The notes under the pieces are model-generated. The model had not been told where the DNA came from. It made no database searches and was given only the letters and a program-made list of their open reading frames with translations. DNA of 64,000 bases, taken from the NCBI RefSeq assembly GCF_000208745.1, contig NC_030858.1, positions 28,091,820 through 28,155,819 on the forward strand. Reading direction: 5' to 3'. This document shows positions 51,689 through 64,000 of the stretch, one piece after another. The DNA is from Theobroma cacao (taxonomy: Eukaryota > Streptophyta > Magnoliopsida > Malvales > Malvaceae). Numbering within the stretch: the first letter of the stretch is position 1; each line of letters starts with the position of its first letter. The translations under genes and the position numbers were made by a program.

Positions 51689-54600
51689 TCACACCCAATT
51701 GTTAGGAAGTGAAAAATCATGAAATCTAAACGACACCTCCCCAGCTGTATCTCGCTGTAGTCTCACCTCTGGCTGCTCGCCTGTGACTATGCTCTCATTT
51801 GGTTCTTCAGGTGGCAGAGGCAGTATTTGATTTTCATTAGGTTGGTGTGCTAATCTAACTTCAGGTGGCAATGGTAACACTGATGGAGAAGGAATCCGAA
51901 GCCTGGCACTGCCAAAACCTCGGGAAACCAATGACTGATCCCACAAAAAGACATGCATAAGAATTGGCACGTTCGCATGCCGGTGTAGTGAGAGCTTCTG
52001 GCTTAGGGAAACGGTATCGAAGCATCGAACAGCTCCGGTTGAAGAAACCATCCATGGAAGAACCTTCTGGTTTGACAATCTTGAGACAACCAGGAGCCTA
52101 GATGCACTCACTGATTCTTTGTAAAGATTGCTGAGTCCTGATCTCGTCGAAGGCACATTTTCATCACCATCCATAACGGAAGAAATATAGATGAATCCCT
52201 GTTATTACACACAAAACAATAAGCAAATAATGTATAAACTTCTTCATATTATCCTTTAACTATAGGATACAGCATATGCCGAACTCCCCTAGTATAATCT
52301 CTTCAAGGCTATTTCCATTATAACTCTTGGTTTTTATTTTCATAAATCTAGCTCCTGATAGTATAATACTTTATGTGCCTTCGTAAGTAAGGGCATATGC
52401 CAGTTTGTGATTATAGCTAAGATTTTACTAGTTTTCCTTTCCAAGTATTTTAATTATTTAGTAAAACTATGAGTTCCTATTACTTCTTATCATATCCCTG
52501 CATTAATAATGTGAAATTCATCTTTTCAGCAAATTTAAGCTCAGCGAATAGTATGATAAGAAATAAGGATGAAAATGTACCAAACTTAAAAATTATGAAC
52601 AGTTATCATGTTTTCATTTGGATCAAGATCAACGAAAAATGTCTTTCTTTCTTCTTTCTATTTTGCTAAACTATTGATCAAAAACTTTTTGCTTATCCTG
52701 TTTTTTATAATTTTTAAAGTTATAAATTAGTATTAAGATGTTATAAATGAAAAATATATTTGTAATTTATTTGAAGCCCCTTCAAATGAAATCCTAGTTT
52801 CACCCTAGAATAGAGTCATGGAGATTCAGATAGTAGACCTCTTCTGTGCGGCTAATGGCAAACCCAAGCTTTGTATCATCTTCTTTTAGTTTGATCTCAA
52901 TTGGAATTTCTTCTGCAAGCGGAGCATACCATAGACGAACTGCTCGAACAACTCCAATGTCAACCCCATGGTAGTCCTCAAAACCATACAGGCTTGCATT
53001 AGCTAGGTTTGATAAATCAGATAATGACCCAGCATTTACAGTAGATGAGGCTGTCTCTCCTGAGATCTGCTCCAAAAATCAAAGAAAAAAAATTCAGTTT
53101 CAATAGTCACATAAACATGTACAATCTTCGCTAAATGGTCCACCTGAGAGAATGTTACTCCTAGATAGAAGACGTATATGAATTTATCATTTGTGACATA
53201 TCTCAGAGTTAAATATGTGTTTGGCCACTAATGTCCATGGAACAGCACCTGAATGAAGCCTCTCTACAGTGTTAAAAGTTATATACCATCCATTTAACAT
53301 CTAGTTTACAAGGCACTATAGCATATTTGGCAACCTTCATGTTTCGTAATTATACCAATGGCAGTCTTTCACAATTTTTGCATGATAAGAAGGTATGATG
53401 ATGAAGAATGCAAAGAATCCAATTGAGGGATTAAACTACTTAATTAGGAATATATTGTTACTTTCTTGTATTTTATGGAGTTAATTGAATTGCTTATAGA
53501 TGCAAGGATGATACATAAATTCAGGAAGAATACTAAATTACCAGGAATTCTTCTTTACACATTGTTCTATGCATTAACATAGTAAATACCGTCATGTATT
53601 ATAGGGAGAATGGAATAACTATTTTCTAGAAATAGAATAAGAAGGGGACCAAACAGCGTAACGCAGGGAATATTATGTATACATATTGAATACGCAGAAT
53701 CTATGCTGTGGACATTTGGTTCACTGAGAATAGCTACTCTGTCCCGTAATGCCATGTATGATCCTCTCTTTCACCTAGTACTTGTACTACAGAAAAAGAT
53801 ACTGCAATTGCAAATGGCATCAGGTCTCTTTTGCTCAGTTCAACCATCGGCTATTGGGTACAGAGGAAGAGCTCCATATAGCTATTAATGCATCATGTTG
53901 CTATTTTTGTTTTTTAATAATCTGTAACATGTCCTTTAGAACACTGTAAATACTAAATTGGCATGCAATTTAGTGGTGAAACAACATTGTGATGTTCCCA
54001 TTGAAGATATTGACTCACTTCAGCTTGTATTGTAAAGCTTTTGAGGCTAAGGACTGTACCTTAGTAAGCAGAGATTCCGTCTGGATATTCATGAAAACAA
54101 TGGGGACCCCAGAGGCCTGCGATGCATTAAGCCAAGCATTTGCTCGAGCAAGAGTATCCTCCAAGTCATTGTATCGAGAAGCCACTCGATCTGAAGCTTT
54201 TGGAAGGAGGAGAATAGAAAGAAAAGAGCTTGAGTTTGGAACTGATAGCACCTCCTGCATCCTTCTCTCCCATGGATACGAGACATATCCATCCTGAAGC
54301 CGTGTCCTTGATAGTTCACTGACCATCCTGGAGTTCCTTGAAGCTGCAAACTCATTATTTAAGATTGCATCAGAAATTAGAAAGAGTATAGAAGAAGATT
54401 CAAACTTTTATTTTCAACAAGTTATGGGTCGATGCAGAACACTTAATGATACTTCTTAAGAATTTCTACACAATGATTAAAGGATAGCGATCATCCAAGG
54501 GCAGAATGGGTCAAAAAGAAAGCATCATCAATACTCCATTCATCTACTTATTCAGTTTTTCTATTCAAAACTATAAATCCAGCAAACCATATTACTAGAT

Positions 54601-56942
54601 AAGTTGAAGAGACCTTCAAGCGGCATTATGGCGGGACCATGTATGCTTATTTAGAACTTATCAAAGCACACTTTGTAGGTTACAATTTACATCCATAATA
54701 CGATACTAGGATTTCAAATATCTTATTAGCATTGATTGCAGTAGAGATAAGGAATGGTAAAAGATCCATGAAGGGATAAAGATGTAGGCTGTCCTTAACA
54801 ATTACAGGATATTTAAATAGCCAGAGAACCAACTAACATCTTTCCTTTTCTGTATGGACTAACTTGTCCTATGGCATGTTACACACCACTTTAAGGAATA
54901 AGGACAAGACCCTAAACCCAGTCATGGATTGGGGCAATATTTAAATACAATGTATGATGAAATGTTAAAGGAGAGCAAAATACCTCAAGAAATATCACAC
55001 ATCATGCTGGTATCCACTAAACCAGAACAGTTTGCATCAGGAGAAAGCACCATCTACGATGGAAAAGACAAAGGTGCTCTTTCCCCTAATTACAAAGGTG
55101 CTCTTTCCCCTAATTACAAAAGATGCTTTTAAATTAATAATCAAATCATTTGTGGGCACTGGTCTTCAGCTTGAGGACATCATCATCACATCTTTCAACT
55201 AACATAAAACTACAATGGTTCAGGTTAAGGTTGCATTTCTGCAGGGTGTCCCTACTCCCACCAATTGCCAAAAATTTATCTTCATGTTTTCTATCACTGG
55301 AAGATGTGAAATTATAAACCAAGAAGAGACTAAAAGGATGTTGATAAATTCCATTTCAGAACATGTACGGCCCTAGTTAACCATTGATCAGTGCTTTAGA
55401 AGTCCAAAGACTAGTGCAAGCCTACAAAGATCCAACTTATTTCCAAGTTTTCCTGCTGGGAGCATATTTTTTCAAGCTGTAATCCCTACTGGTGTGAACT
55501 CGAAGAGCCCACCGATGGAACCCAGGTGTGAAAGGTGATAAGCGGATGTTGAAAAGCGGTTGAACGACCAAAGGTGGTAAATGAAGCAAAGCAAGATTAT
55601 AGGTGAAATAGCATAACAAAAGAAACATCATCCCATTCGTATCACGCAGTTGAGAAAAACGAATCCATGAGAATGAGAAGTTCACCAGCAATGAAAGAAA
55701 CAAGTTTGACTATCAAAACCCAAAAAAGCTAAAGTTTCCATTATAGAGGGAGGGCCTCTGTGAACCCTGACTAGAGCTTGATCTACACTACTACCGTGTC
55801 AAGAAATTTCAGTTCATACTCGGCTTATAAGGTTAACAAATAAAGCGACTGACTTTCTACACCAAACCGTTCAAAATCACGTGTGAGCATTTAAGTTATT
55901 TCAATTATGGAGCATTAAATGATCCCCTACTACATCAAAGCAATAAATGAGTAAATAAATAAATATAGCTAGAGCACCATCCACACTTTGAATGTAACAC
56001 TGGACCTGACCTAAACTTGGGAGAGAAGTTAAAGGGATTGGACATTAAAATATCATATTGAAAATAAATTATAAAATTCATTTCTATATAAAAAAAAATA
56101 TATATCAAGTGGGGCCCAAATAGAGTGAAATCGTATGTCATTATTAGGGAAACTACTTTCCCAACAAGCGAGGGAACCCATTTGTCAGCTCAAAAATCCG
56201 ACAGCAACTTTATCTAAATATTGTATCGACTTTTTTTTTAAAAAAGAGAAACCACGAAAGAAAAAATTTGAAAACTTGTTCTGATACTTAAAAAATTGGG
56301 GAGAAATACACAAGTAGTACACGTGTGTCAAGACAACATTTGCGTTTACCAAACAGACGAGAAGAGAAGAGAAGAGGGAATCCAACGACCAAATCGAAGT
56401 TTCAAAGTCCACGCAAAAACTCGGAATTTCTATTTAAACAATAAAAAGATAAACAAAAAAATCAGGCCCTCTGTCGAGCCAACTCGGTGGGTCAAAATAA
56501 AAAAAAAAAAAAACGAACCTTGCAACTCGAAGCACTCGGACTCTGTCCGATCCGAGAACCCGACGGCGTAGTTAGGATCCGCTATAGACCTCAACATATA
56601 ATGCTTTTTCCCGCCAGACTCGTTAGGCACGATACACGCCTGCAATTGAGCGAAGTCGTCGCCTCCTCGCCTGACTCGGACGAGAATCGACGTCTCCTTG
56701 TTCTTATACGAGCTGTGAAGAATCTTCTGGACTCCGCTCTTCCCGCCTTTAAAAGGTGCCTTATGGGTCAGACTAGACCCCGAACTTGACCCGAATCCAA
56801 TTCGAATCTCCTCGACGATATCTCCTGTTTGGAGCATATCTCCGGTCCATTCGTCGGCTTTTGAGCTCCCTCTCAGACACTCGATTGAGAGTACGGTGGG
56901 CGATCTCATGCTCTCCGATTGTAGGGTTCGGTCCATGGGCAT
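51689..56942 (-). CDS. Uncharacterised plant protein with PDZ-like segment; 4 exons, 481 aa
   Basis: Exons on minus: 56519-56942, 54060-54343, 52839-53066, 51689-52198; all GT-AG and in frame over 1446 bases. The start is ATGCCCATGG: the first ATG is annotated, though Met3 has the better context. Residues 1-141 are Ser- and Gly-rich in part (GFGSSSGSSL) with a basic SILVRVRRGGDD stretch. Residues 142-236 form a helical Leu/Ala/Asn-rich region. Residues ~290-325 read PIEIKLKEDDTKLGFAISR then GFIYISSV, a pattern like the first strands and GLGF loop of a PDZ domain. The C-terminus is Pro/Glu-rich (LPLPPEEPNES) and ends SLPNNWV. No signal peptide or membrane segment is seen. I do not recognise a family; PDZ is a fold guess. 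Confidence 0.8.
55068..55115. repeat. 24-bp tandem duplication in intron 1 of the 481-aa gene
   Basis: The unit ACAAAGGTGCTCTTTCCCCT + AATT occurs twice in a row without mismatch (55068-55091, 55092-55115). It is intronic and non-coding; probably a recent replication slip. Confidence 0.9.
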
Positions 56943-59387
56943 TTTCGGGTCGAAATTAACAGAAAAACTTTTATAATTTTTTAGAAAACAAAAAAAAAAC
57001 AACTCTGGATGATCACCACCTCATATTAAAGAGAAGAGAAAACATAAGAAAACTTGTAGGGCTTTCTTCGAGAAAGAAAAGTTTTTGAGAGAAAGAGAGA
57101 GGGTTTCTGAAGGGGAACGGGGGGGGTTTGGAGAAAGAAGAAGCGAGAAATGATGGAATATTCAATATTGTTTTAAAGGGAAAACATGGCTCGAAGAAGA
57201 AAGAAAAATGGAGGGAGGGGGAAGTCAAGGGGGAGAATTAGAATGGAAACGAACTGTTGAATATTGATAAGGTACGGAATCTTAATTTCGGGGAATGCGC
57301 AGGCAGTGATTCGGAATCATGAAAGGAGAAAGAAAGATTATGAGGGGCGGGGTCAAAGTTTAACAGTACAACAACGACATGAACCACACAGTTTGGTGTG
57401 TGTCATGTAGCCAGCGTGCTTCTAGATTCATACTAGAATACAATTCCATATCTGTCTGCCAAGTAACTTGTTCTCCTTAATCACATCCTACAGTCAAAAA
57501 AGTGCCCCATCTTTGTCTTCTTCTCCTATTATCTTTCTCTTTATAAACTACGATTTATAATTATAAATTATCACGCCATCATCTTTTTGTTTTATAATCA
57601 GTGTTTCAGTTTGATTTTTTCATCAGCTTTTTTTTTTTAACTTTAATCTTTTTTTATTAATTGAAATTTTAAAAATACTCTTTCAAAACTTTAAATAAAG
57701 TAATTTTATAGTAATATGTTTTATTAAGATTTAATTTGATTAAATAATTAAGTCAAATTGTATTATAAAAAAAAATCAAATTAACACAGCGCTTATGTGA
57801 TAAAGAGAGTGACAACTGTAACATCATATGAATAAATAATATAGACCTATACATGATCACATTATAAATTTTAATAATTAGGCATCACATCTTAATTTAT
57901 TAAATTTATTTTTGATATAATGGAAAATACCTATATAATAATCTATTCAAAATAATATTAAATGTATATATGACCATATCACCGATTCACCAAGGCTAAC
58001 GAACTATCGAAATTGTTAAACTTTTTAATATTTAAATACAACAAATTGTAGTATTTGTCGATTTGCTAATTACCACAATCTCTCATATGTTACCTACCAA
58101 AAGTAAAGAAAAACGTTACGTTTGTCATTTTGTGTATAATTTTATTTTTTATTTTAAAAAATAAGATGCAAAAAAAAATAGTATGATTTTGGATAAAAGA
58201 CTAAGATAATGATAAATAAGACAACAAAAAAAAAAATCACTTCTGTTGATAAACAAAGATGAAATTAAGTTATCCTTTTTGTCTCATTTCTGATTCAATT
58301 GCTCATGTTTTTCTTTCTTGCATATTTTAAAATTGTATTTTTTTTGAAAAAAAATACTTGTAGATATATTTTTTAAACTTTTTATATTAGAAATTTTAAA
58401 ATTAAATATAAAATACATCAAATTCAAAAAGTTTTTTTTTTAAATCTCTTAGAAATCAATTAAAGACAATAAAAAGAAGAGGAAGGGAGTACTTTTTATT
58501 AATAGGGTTGAAGGTGAGGTGAGTAAGATAAATTAATAAGATTCTAATATAAAGTTATAAATTGAATAGACCACCATACCCCTTTAAAATGACATGATTC
58601 AGTATATGTAAACTCAACCCTAGTTAATTTAAAGGTAATTAAAAACAAAGAGACATTGTTGGTTTATTATGTGTGTACAATTCTCAATTTTGTCAAGCGC
58701 CGACTGATGCCTAGTTTGAACCTCAACCACAAAATGTTCCCTAAAAACAAAAGAAGAAAGAGGGCAAGCGATGATGCCCTTGTTGACGAAATGTGCACCC
58801 AAAGCCAAAAATACCAAAATGACGAAGATTTTATGCTAAATGATCCCAAATTCAGAAATATATATAAATATATATATATATATTATATAAAATAATCATC
58901 ATCTGTGTGTGTGTAAATAATATATAAAATAATGTTCTTTTTCTAAATTAGTCGGCACATTACATTGCCCAAAAAAGAAAAGAAAAGAAAATTCGTATAA
59001 GCTAATAGAATGATAATAAGGCGAAGCTTCTAAGCATAGTACCATGATTTTAGTCAAGACAAACCGCAGTAGATCATTACCACGCTCCCAATGACGGACA
59101 GAATTTTCACGATGCAACCACGTGTTTTGACTCATGAGCCAAGTTCACCACGACTATTGGTCCGTGTTTGGATGAGCTTCGGTGGTTGTAAATTGTCCAA
59201 GCTGCTGACGTTACCAGGACTGACCCCTTGGCTGACGTAAGGCTAAAATGGCACGAAAAATGGAGAACATAATCCTGCAAAATAAGAAATAAATGAGGGA
59301 AAAAAGGATGAAAAAGTAGTTAAAGAAAAGTGGTAAAGATAAGAGCAACTCAATGCGAATGTGTAATAATTTTAATACTACTGCTAG
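56943..59387. other. Promoter side of the 481-aa gene and AT-rich intergenic DNA
   Basis: 56943-57300 should hold the 5' leader and promoter of the minus-strand gene; it contains a GA-rich tract (about 57065-57235) typical of plant leaders. From 57500 the DNA is AT-rich with no gene recognised. A TA run lies at about 58858-58882 and a short GT run at 58902-58913. Confidence 0.45.
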
Positions 59388-60192
59388 CAGGGCGGAGTTC
59401 ATCAAATTTTATTAGAGAGGTCAAATATAAAAAAATTAAAATTAAAATTTTTTAAAAATTAATATGTTAAATTCAATCAACAATAAAAATATTGATAATA
59501 AAAATATAAATTTATAATTTATAAAATATAAATAATTAAAAACGATATATAAGATTAATAATTTCTTCTTATACAATCAAAATTATTTAAATATTATATA
59601 TTCAAGATAATTTCATTTTAACTAAATATAAAACGTAAAGCATATAAAAAAATATACTCAAATTAATTTTCTCTTACATAATCAAGATTAATAAAAAAAT
59701 GATACACTGATGAAATTTGAAGTAATAATGTAACACTACAATTTATATTTGAGAACTATATAATAATTTATTAATTTTTAAAAATTAAAATTATAAAAAA
59801 TAAAATCTGTGTAACATAAAAAAAAAAAAATATAACAAGTAGAAGGTAGATACCACATATTACATAACAAAAATGAAAAAAAATATGATTAATAGTTTGT
59901 AAAAATTTGAGAAAAAAATTTTAAAAAACTTATAACATATGAACAAATGGAATAGAAATGAATAAAATAAATAAATAAAAATAAAAATAATAATATAAAT
60001 TAAAAAATTAAAATTAAATGAGATCTATAAAATTATTTTATTATTATTTATTTATTTTAATTATTAAATAAAAAATTATTTTAAAGAGATCATTAATAGA
60101 ATATACAAAAAACTTTAAATATATATTATAAAAAAATTTTAAAAAGTATTGGAGAGGCCATGGCCCCATCACATAAGGAGGTTCCGTCCTTG
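59388..60192. mobile_element. hAT-like MITE (about 0.8 kb)
   Basis: The left end CAGGGCGGAGTTC and the right end GGTTCCGTCCTTG are near-complementary, with subterminal AGAGAGGTCAAAT and GGAGAGGCCATGGCCCC blocks in the positions common to plant CAGGGGCGGA-type hAT elements. Flanking octamers ACTGCTAG (59380-59387) and ACTACAAG (60193-60200) agree at 6 of 8 bases, a possible eroded 8-bp duplication. The interior is almost pure A/T and non-coding. Confidence 0.5.
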
Positions 60193-60585
60193 ACTACAAG
60201 TACTAAATTATTCTATTTTTTAATTTATTTTTATTTGATTTTTTTATGTGTTTTATTTTAATATTTAAAAATAATATGTATTCGTATGAATCGAAATGAC
60301 GAGAAAAAGAAGGAAAAAAAGAGAAAAAAGTTACCATTGAATTTTCCTCAAACTTCAAAATATCTTTTAAATTTAATGTAATTCCAACTAATAGGTGGGT
60401 GTCATGAATACAACCCTTGTGTAACTTAAAATCAAATATATAATAATATTAGAATTAGAATTAGATTGATCAGTTGGAGCTACGATTTTAGCAAAACGCA
60501 ACGATGAGAAAGGTTTTGGTGAGAATTGAGGGATATTTCAAGCATGGAATTTACAATCTTGACCCAAAAAGGCTGTAATCACAAA

Positions 60586-60588
<3 letters not shown>

Positions 60589-60622
<34 letters not shown>
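60589..60622. repeat. (TA)17 microsatellite
   Basis: 34 bases of uninterrupted TA dinucleotide; likely length-polymorphic. Shorter TA runs are at 42497-42521, 50774-50793 and 58858-58882. Confidence 0.95.
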
Positions 60623-60627
<5 letters not shown>

Positions 60628-61795
60628 ATTTTTTTTTTTTGTGGGGGGAAGGGGTGGTGCTGGGGGTCAACATTTCACTGCGAATACTACACAATTCGCA
60701 TTATTTGATTCTTAATGATAGAATTGACCGGATACACCCAAGCTATTCAGCAGAATAAAGTCTCACCAGTTGGTTTTTGCTCCAAAATTCAAACTCACTT
60801 TTCCTTTTCTCTGCCTCTTGATTGGAGGTACAACCACGCAATGTCATGTATCTCATGATTGTGAACCTGGTGCTGGTGGGATGGCTTTGCCCTTTTTCCC
60901 ATTTATGGGTCCGTCACCTCGACAAGAAAAGTCTTCATATATCACATGCCCATTCACTTTAGTCCATATCTACTCAACTCAACTCAACTCAATAATCTCA
61001 TTACCTTAAAAATATCTCCTATGACCAAGGCACGCACTAAATTTTCTGTTTTCATCTCTTGCTTTTCTGCAACAATGGAACTTAAACCAATGCTCCAGCC
61101 TCAAGGTTAAATAGATCTTCTCAGAAAACCCAAAGCGCCTTTCAGTAAAATAATTGGAATTAAATAAGTGCGAGACGCAAATTCTGGCCACTTGATCGTT
61201 TCAAAAACTTATGTTATATACAGATGGCCTTGAGAAAAATTGATTGTTACAGATGACTTGTAAAATTAGTAAAAAAATAATTACTTGAGTATGGTGTCTT
61301 ATTGGTTGAAAGCAGATAAGATCCTATATCAACATCTGAAGAAAGCAAAGCAAATGACTGAAAATATAGGCCGGTGTGATTCACAAAAGATAGATAAGCA
61401 TCAATGAAAGGAAAATAAATAATTTCTTAAAATATCTTCTCTAGAGATGCTAACTAATTACAAACTCAACCATAACAATCAGCTACGCTCATAGCAGTAC
61501 TTGTCCGTTTACCTTGTACTTTGACAATACTTTTATTGACTTAGTATGTTACTTCACACACACGACACGTTTGTATTTATGTATAAGCTTTCTATTCAAA
61601 CTCTATTATTTATTAGAAGAGAATTAATTACTTACACTCTCGTAAGATGATAACTTTTGCATAAAATAGCAAAACGATTCCACTCAAATTAAATTTAATC
61701 CTTTTGAGACTTGTAACGGGTGAGCACCAGAGTGCTTTACTAGTCCATGTTAGATGACAATAAGAAACAATTTAAAAACTTTTTAACTTTCGAGT

Positions 61796-61843
61796 GAGAT
61801 CTAAACTTAGCATGTAAAAGAGATCTAAACTTAGCATGTAAAA
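61796..61843. repeat. 24-bp tandem duplication
   Basis: The unit GAGATCTAAACTTAGCATGT + AAAA is present twice in direct succession (61796-61819, 61820-61843) without mismatch. It lies in non-coding DNA. Confidence 0.9.
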
Positions 61844-62341
61844 GACAGTAGGAAGTTAATTTTTATGTAGAGTCATATTAATCTCTTTCATAGAAACTCC
61901 TTGAATTACGACACACAAAGGAACCATTTTGTCCTAGCAGCTGGATGGTAGATAAAACAAATAATAATTCGTATAATTTTTTGTCAAAGTGACCTTTTTT
62001 CAAAAAAGAGAAAGCAAAAAAATATTTCTTTTCTGCTTTTTCCATCCTATGAAAAAAGAAGAGGATAAAGTTTTTAATATTCATTATTTCTTTATCTCTA
62101 TTTTCAGAATATTTTTCTCTTTGCTTTTTCTTTCAAAATTTGAAAAGTGTAGTTTTTTGTCTTTTCTCCTAAAAAACAAAAAATAAAGAAACATGAAAAA
62201 AGAGAGTGGATTCTTTTTTTTCCTATATATATAAATATTTATTACAAACCGCAAATGACAGTACTTAATTGTTGAATATTTATTGCAGACTACAAATGAG
62301 ACTCACAATTTTATGAAAATTATAACAAAACAAATTTCTTA

Positions 62342-64000
62342 TGTCACGACCCGATACTCCCCTCGAACTCGTGACAACCGCCGCGGTGTCCCGATAGACA
62401 CTCATCACCCGAAATGCCAATCGAAACCCCGTAAGGCTTTAATATCAGTTTCTCATTTCCCCTGTGAGTAACAGTTGCCAAATATCACGTTCTAGAAGAT
62501 TTTAAACTATTTTCAACTTAAAACAATAAAATAAATAAAAAAATAAAAAAAATAATTTTCATCTCATAGGGGTATTTTGGTCATTTTTCTTGAAAATTTC
62601 AATACCAGCTAATAATGTAGTATATAAGTGCATAACACATATTTCAAAATCGAAAATAAATTTAGATGTTTAAAATATTCGTTTAAAGTGAAATTATGAC
62701 TGTTAGAATAAAATAAAAATATTAAAAAAATATTTAATTTTCTCATAAAATAATATTTTTAAAACACTGCATAAATAATTTCTACAGCGTAAAAGCAAAA
62801 TAAATTCATATATATTGTAATACAGTAAGTCAGAGTATTTAATTTAATTTACAGTAACAAGTGGGCCCTCGAATAACCAAAAATAAGAAAGATTGTGAAC
62901 CTATAGTTTGGAAGATGCAAATCCAATGGTGGTCATCGATGAAATCAGCTATCTATAGACTATCCTGAGCTTGAAATGGGTGGAAAGGAGAGTGGTGAGA
63001 TTATATAATCCCAGTGAGTAAACAAATACCATCTAAAATATCTAAAGCTGAGTAAATAGAGACAGATAAAACAGTTTAACATACTATAATTCATCACCTT
63101 ACAACTTGTTTCAACCAAATAAAATCCATTCATATAAATCGAGTAATCAACATGGCTTATGAATTTCTTAAAAGCTTGGCTCATGCCAAAATCATTTTTG
63201 TACCCAGTTATCAGGGATGCCTTGATCAAGGGCTATCCCAATCAAGTCCGTCAAGGTTGTTAAAAAGTTATGTACGCATAAATCATGTTTTTATTTTAAA
63301 AATATAGTCGTTCCTTGGCGTTAGCGGAGTTCATCATCACGAGGTGGTTTGGTGTGAAGTGAACTCTAAAGTTATACCTCGGGAGTTACCTTACTCTCCT
63401 CTCCAATGAGGTATGAATATGACTAAGTTCCGTGCCCCTCTAATAGGCTGATCCATAGAACCAGCCCACTACAGCAAGCTAAACCCACCATACAATAAAA
63501 TTTGCAATAACATGACATGGTAATTATTTTATTTTATTTTACAGCCTTTCAAGGTAAATCAACAATTTATACATTTCCAACACATTTATCAAATCAACCA
63601 TTCATGCCAATATTTCCAGAAGCCAATCAATTAGAATCATGAATTTACAACACACAAAAATAGTATCCAATTACTCTATTTCCAAACCATCATTCAAATT
63701 TAAAACAATTTTATAAAATCTTTTTCATTAAATCACATTTTGTTTATAAAACCGAAAAATTAATCATTTAATTCATTTTTCATAAAATTCACAAAATCGA
63801 ATAAAACTACTTTAGATAATTAAGACGATAGTAAGGTTACTCACTATTTCGGGAGTCAAATTCCAAATACTCTGATTCTTGATCCTCGGATACTATCTCT
63901 TTACTTTTGCCAAAATGCTCACCATCTAGACATAATGCATAATAAGCCATTTACTACATTTGTGCTAAATTGTTATAAAACCAATTCAGGTTTTATACTA
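62342..64000 (-). mobile_element. Solo LTR family copy 5, partial (cut by window end)
   Basis: It begins TGTCACGACCCGATACTCCC, the same terminus as copies 2 and 4, preceded by TCTTA (62337-62341), which would be its 5-bp duplication. Collinear with copy 2 through the window end, including the CCCAGTGAGTAAAC block (63011) and the GTGCCCCTCTAATAGGCT block (63431). The promoter block near 62850 is eroded. Whether it is a solo LTR or the edge of a full retrotransposon cannot be seen from this window. Confidence 0.7.

Larger units (their letters stand above)
60193..62341. other. Intergenic, no gene seen
   Basis: Contains simple repeats (see 60589-60622 and 61796-61843), a CAACT repeat near 60971-60991, and purine/pyrimidine tracts near 62000-62220. 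No coding sequence, RNA gene or element end could be supported before the LTR copy at 62342. Confidence 0.5.

Noticed and set aside
58656..58895. 79-codon frame MLVYYVCTILNF on the plus strand
   Set aside because: Overlaps equally long frames on the other strand, matches nothing and runs into a TA repeat.

Overview
This is plant nuclear DNA, most likely from a eudicot. The genes are split by GT-AG introns and use plant families (an Arabidopsis-type matrix metalloproteinase, H3.1 histones, a CYCB1-type cyclin). The DNA between them is AT-rich and full of plant retrotransposons and MITEs. I cannot name the species from sequence alone.

Layout. 1-15.5 kb is a pile of nested transposable elements. 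A decayed Ty1-copia element (about 1.1-11.2 kb) is broken by two copies of a ~3 kb solo LTR and by a PIF/Harbinger-like MITE that itself carries a third copy. A further complete copy stands at 12.4-15.5 kb. 16.6-17.6 kb holds an intronless secreted matrix metalloproteinase. 19.1-39.3 kb is a gene-dense block: a histone H3.1 gene (+), a dead B1-type cyclin (+), an 18-exon WD40-repeat gene (-) and a second H3.1 gene (-) encoding the identical protein. 39.3-50.5 kb is again mobile DNA: a tandem dimer of the Harbinger-like MITE, a Mutator-like MITE with a perfect 9-bp target duplication, and an L1-type LINE with a target duplication and a later insertion. 51.7-56.9 kb holds a four-exon gene (-) for a 481-residue protein with a possible PDZ-like segment. 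57-64 kb has no recognisable gene, one hAT-like MITE, and the start of another copy of the ~3 kb LTR family running off the window end.

How the genes relate. H3.1 is the replication-coupled histone, and the first H3.1 promoter carries a perfect E2F-type site plus histone octamer-like and hexamer-like motifs. The WD40 protein has two adjacent WDxR (DWD-type) boxes, which makes it a candidate substrate receptor for a CUL4-DDB1 ubiquitin ligase. The cyclin between them has lost its start codon and carries several frame lesions and a nonsense codon. I found no convincing new multi-gene system. The best leads are the altered cysteine switch of the metalloproteinase, the DCAF-like WD40 protein, the PDZ-like unknown protein, and the nested mobile-element history, which can be read from target-site duplications. 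All exon models were built by hand from splice signals and reading-frame continuity, without transcript evidence.
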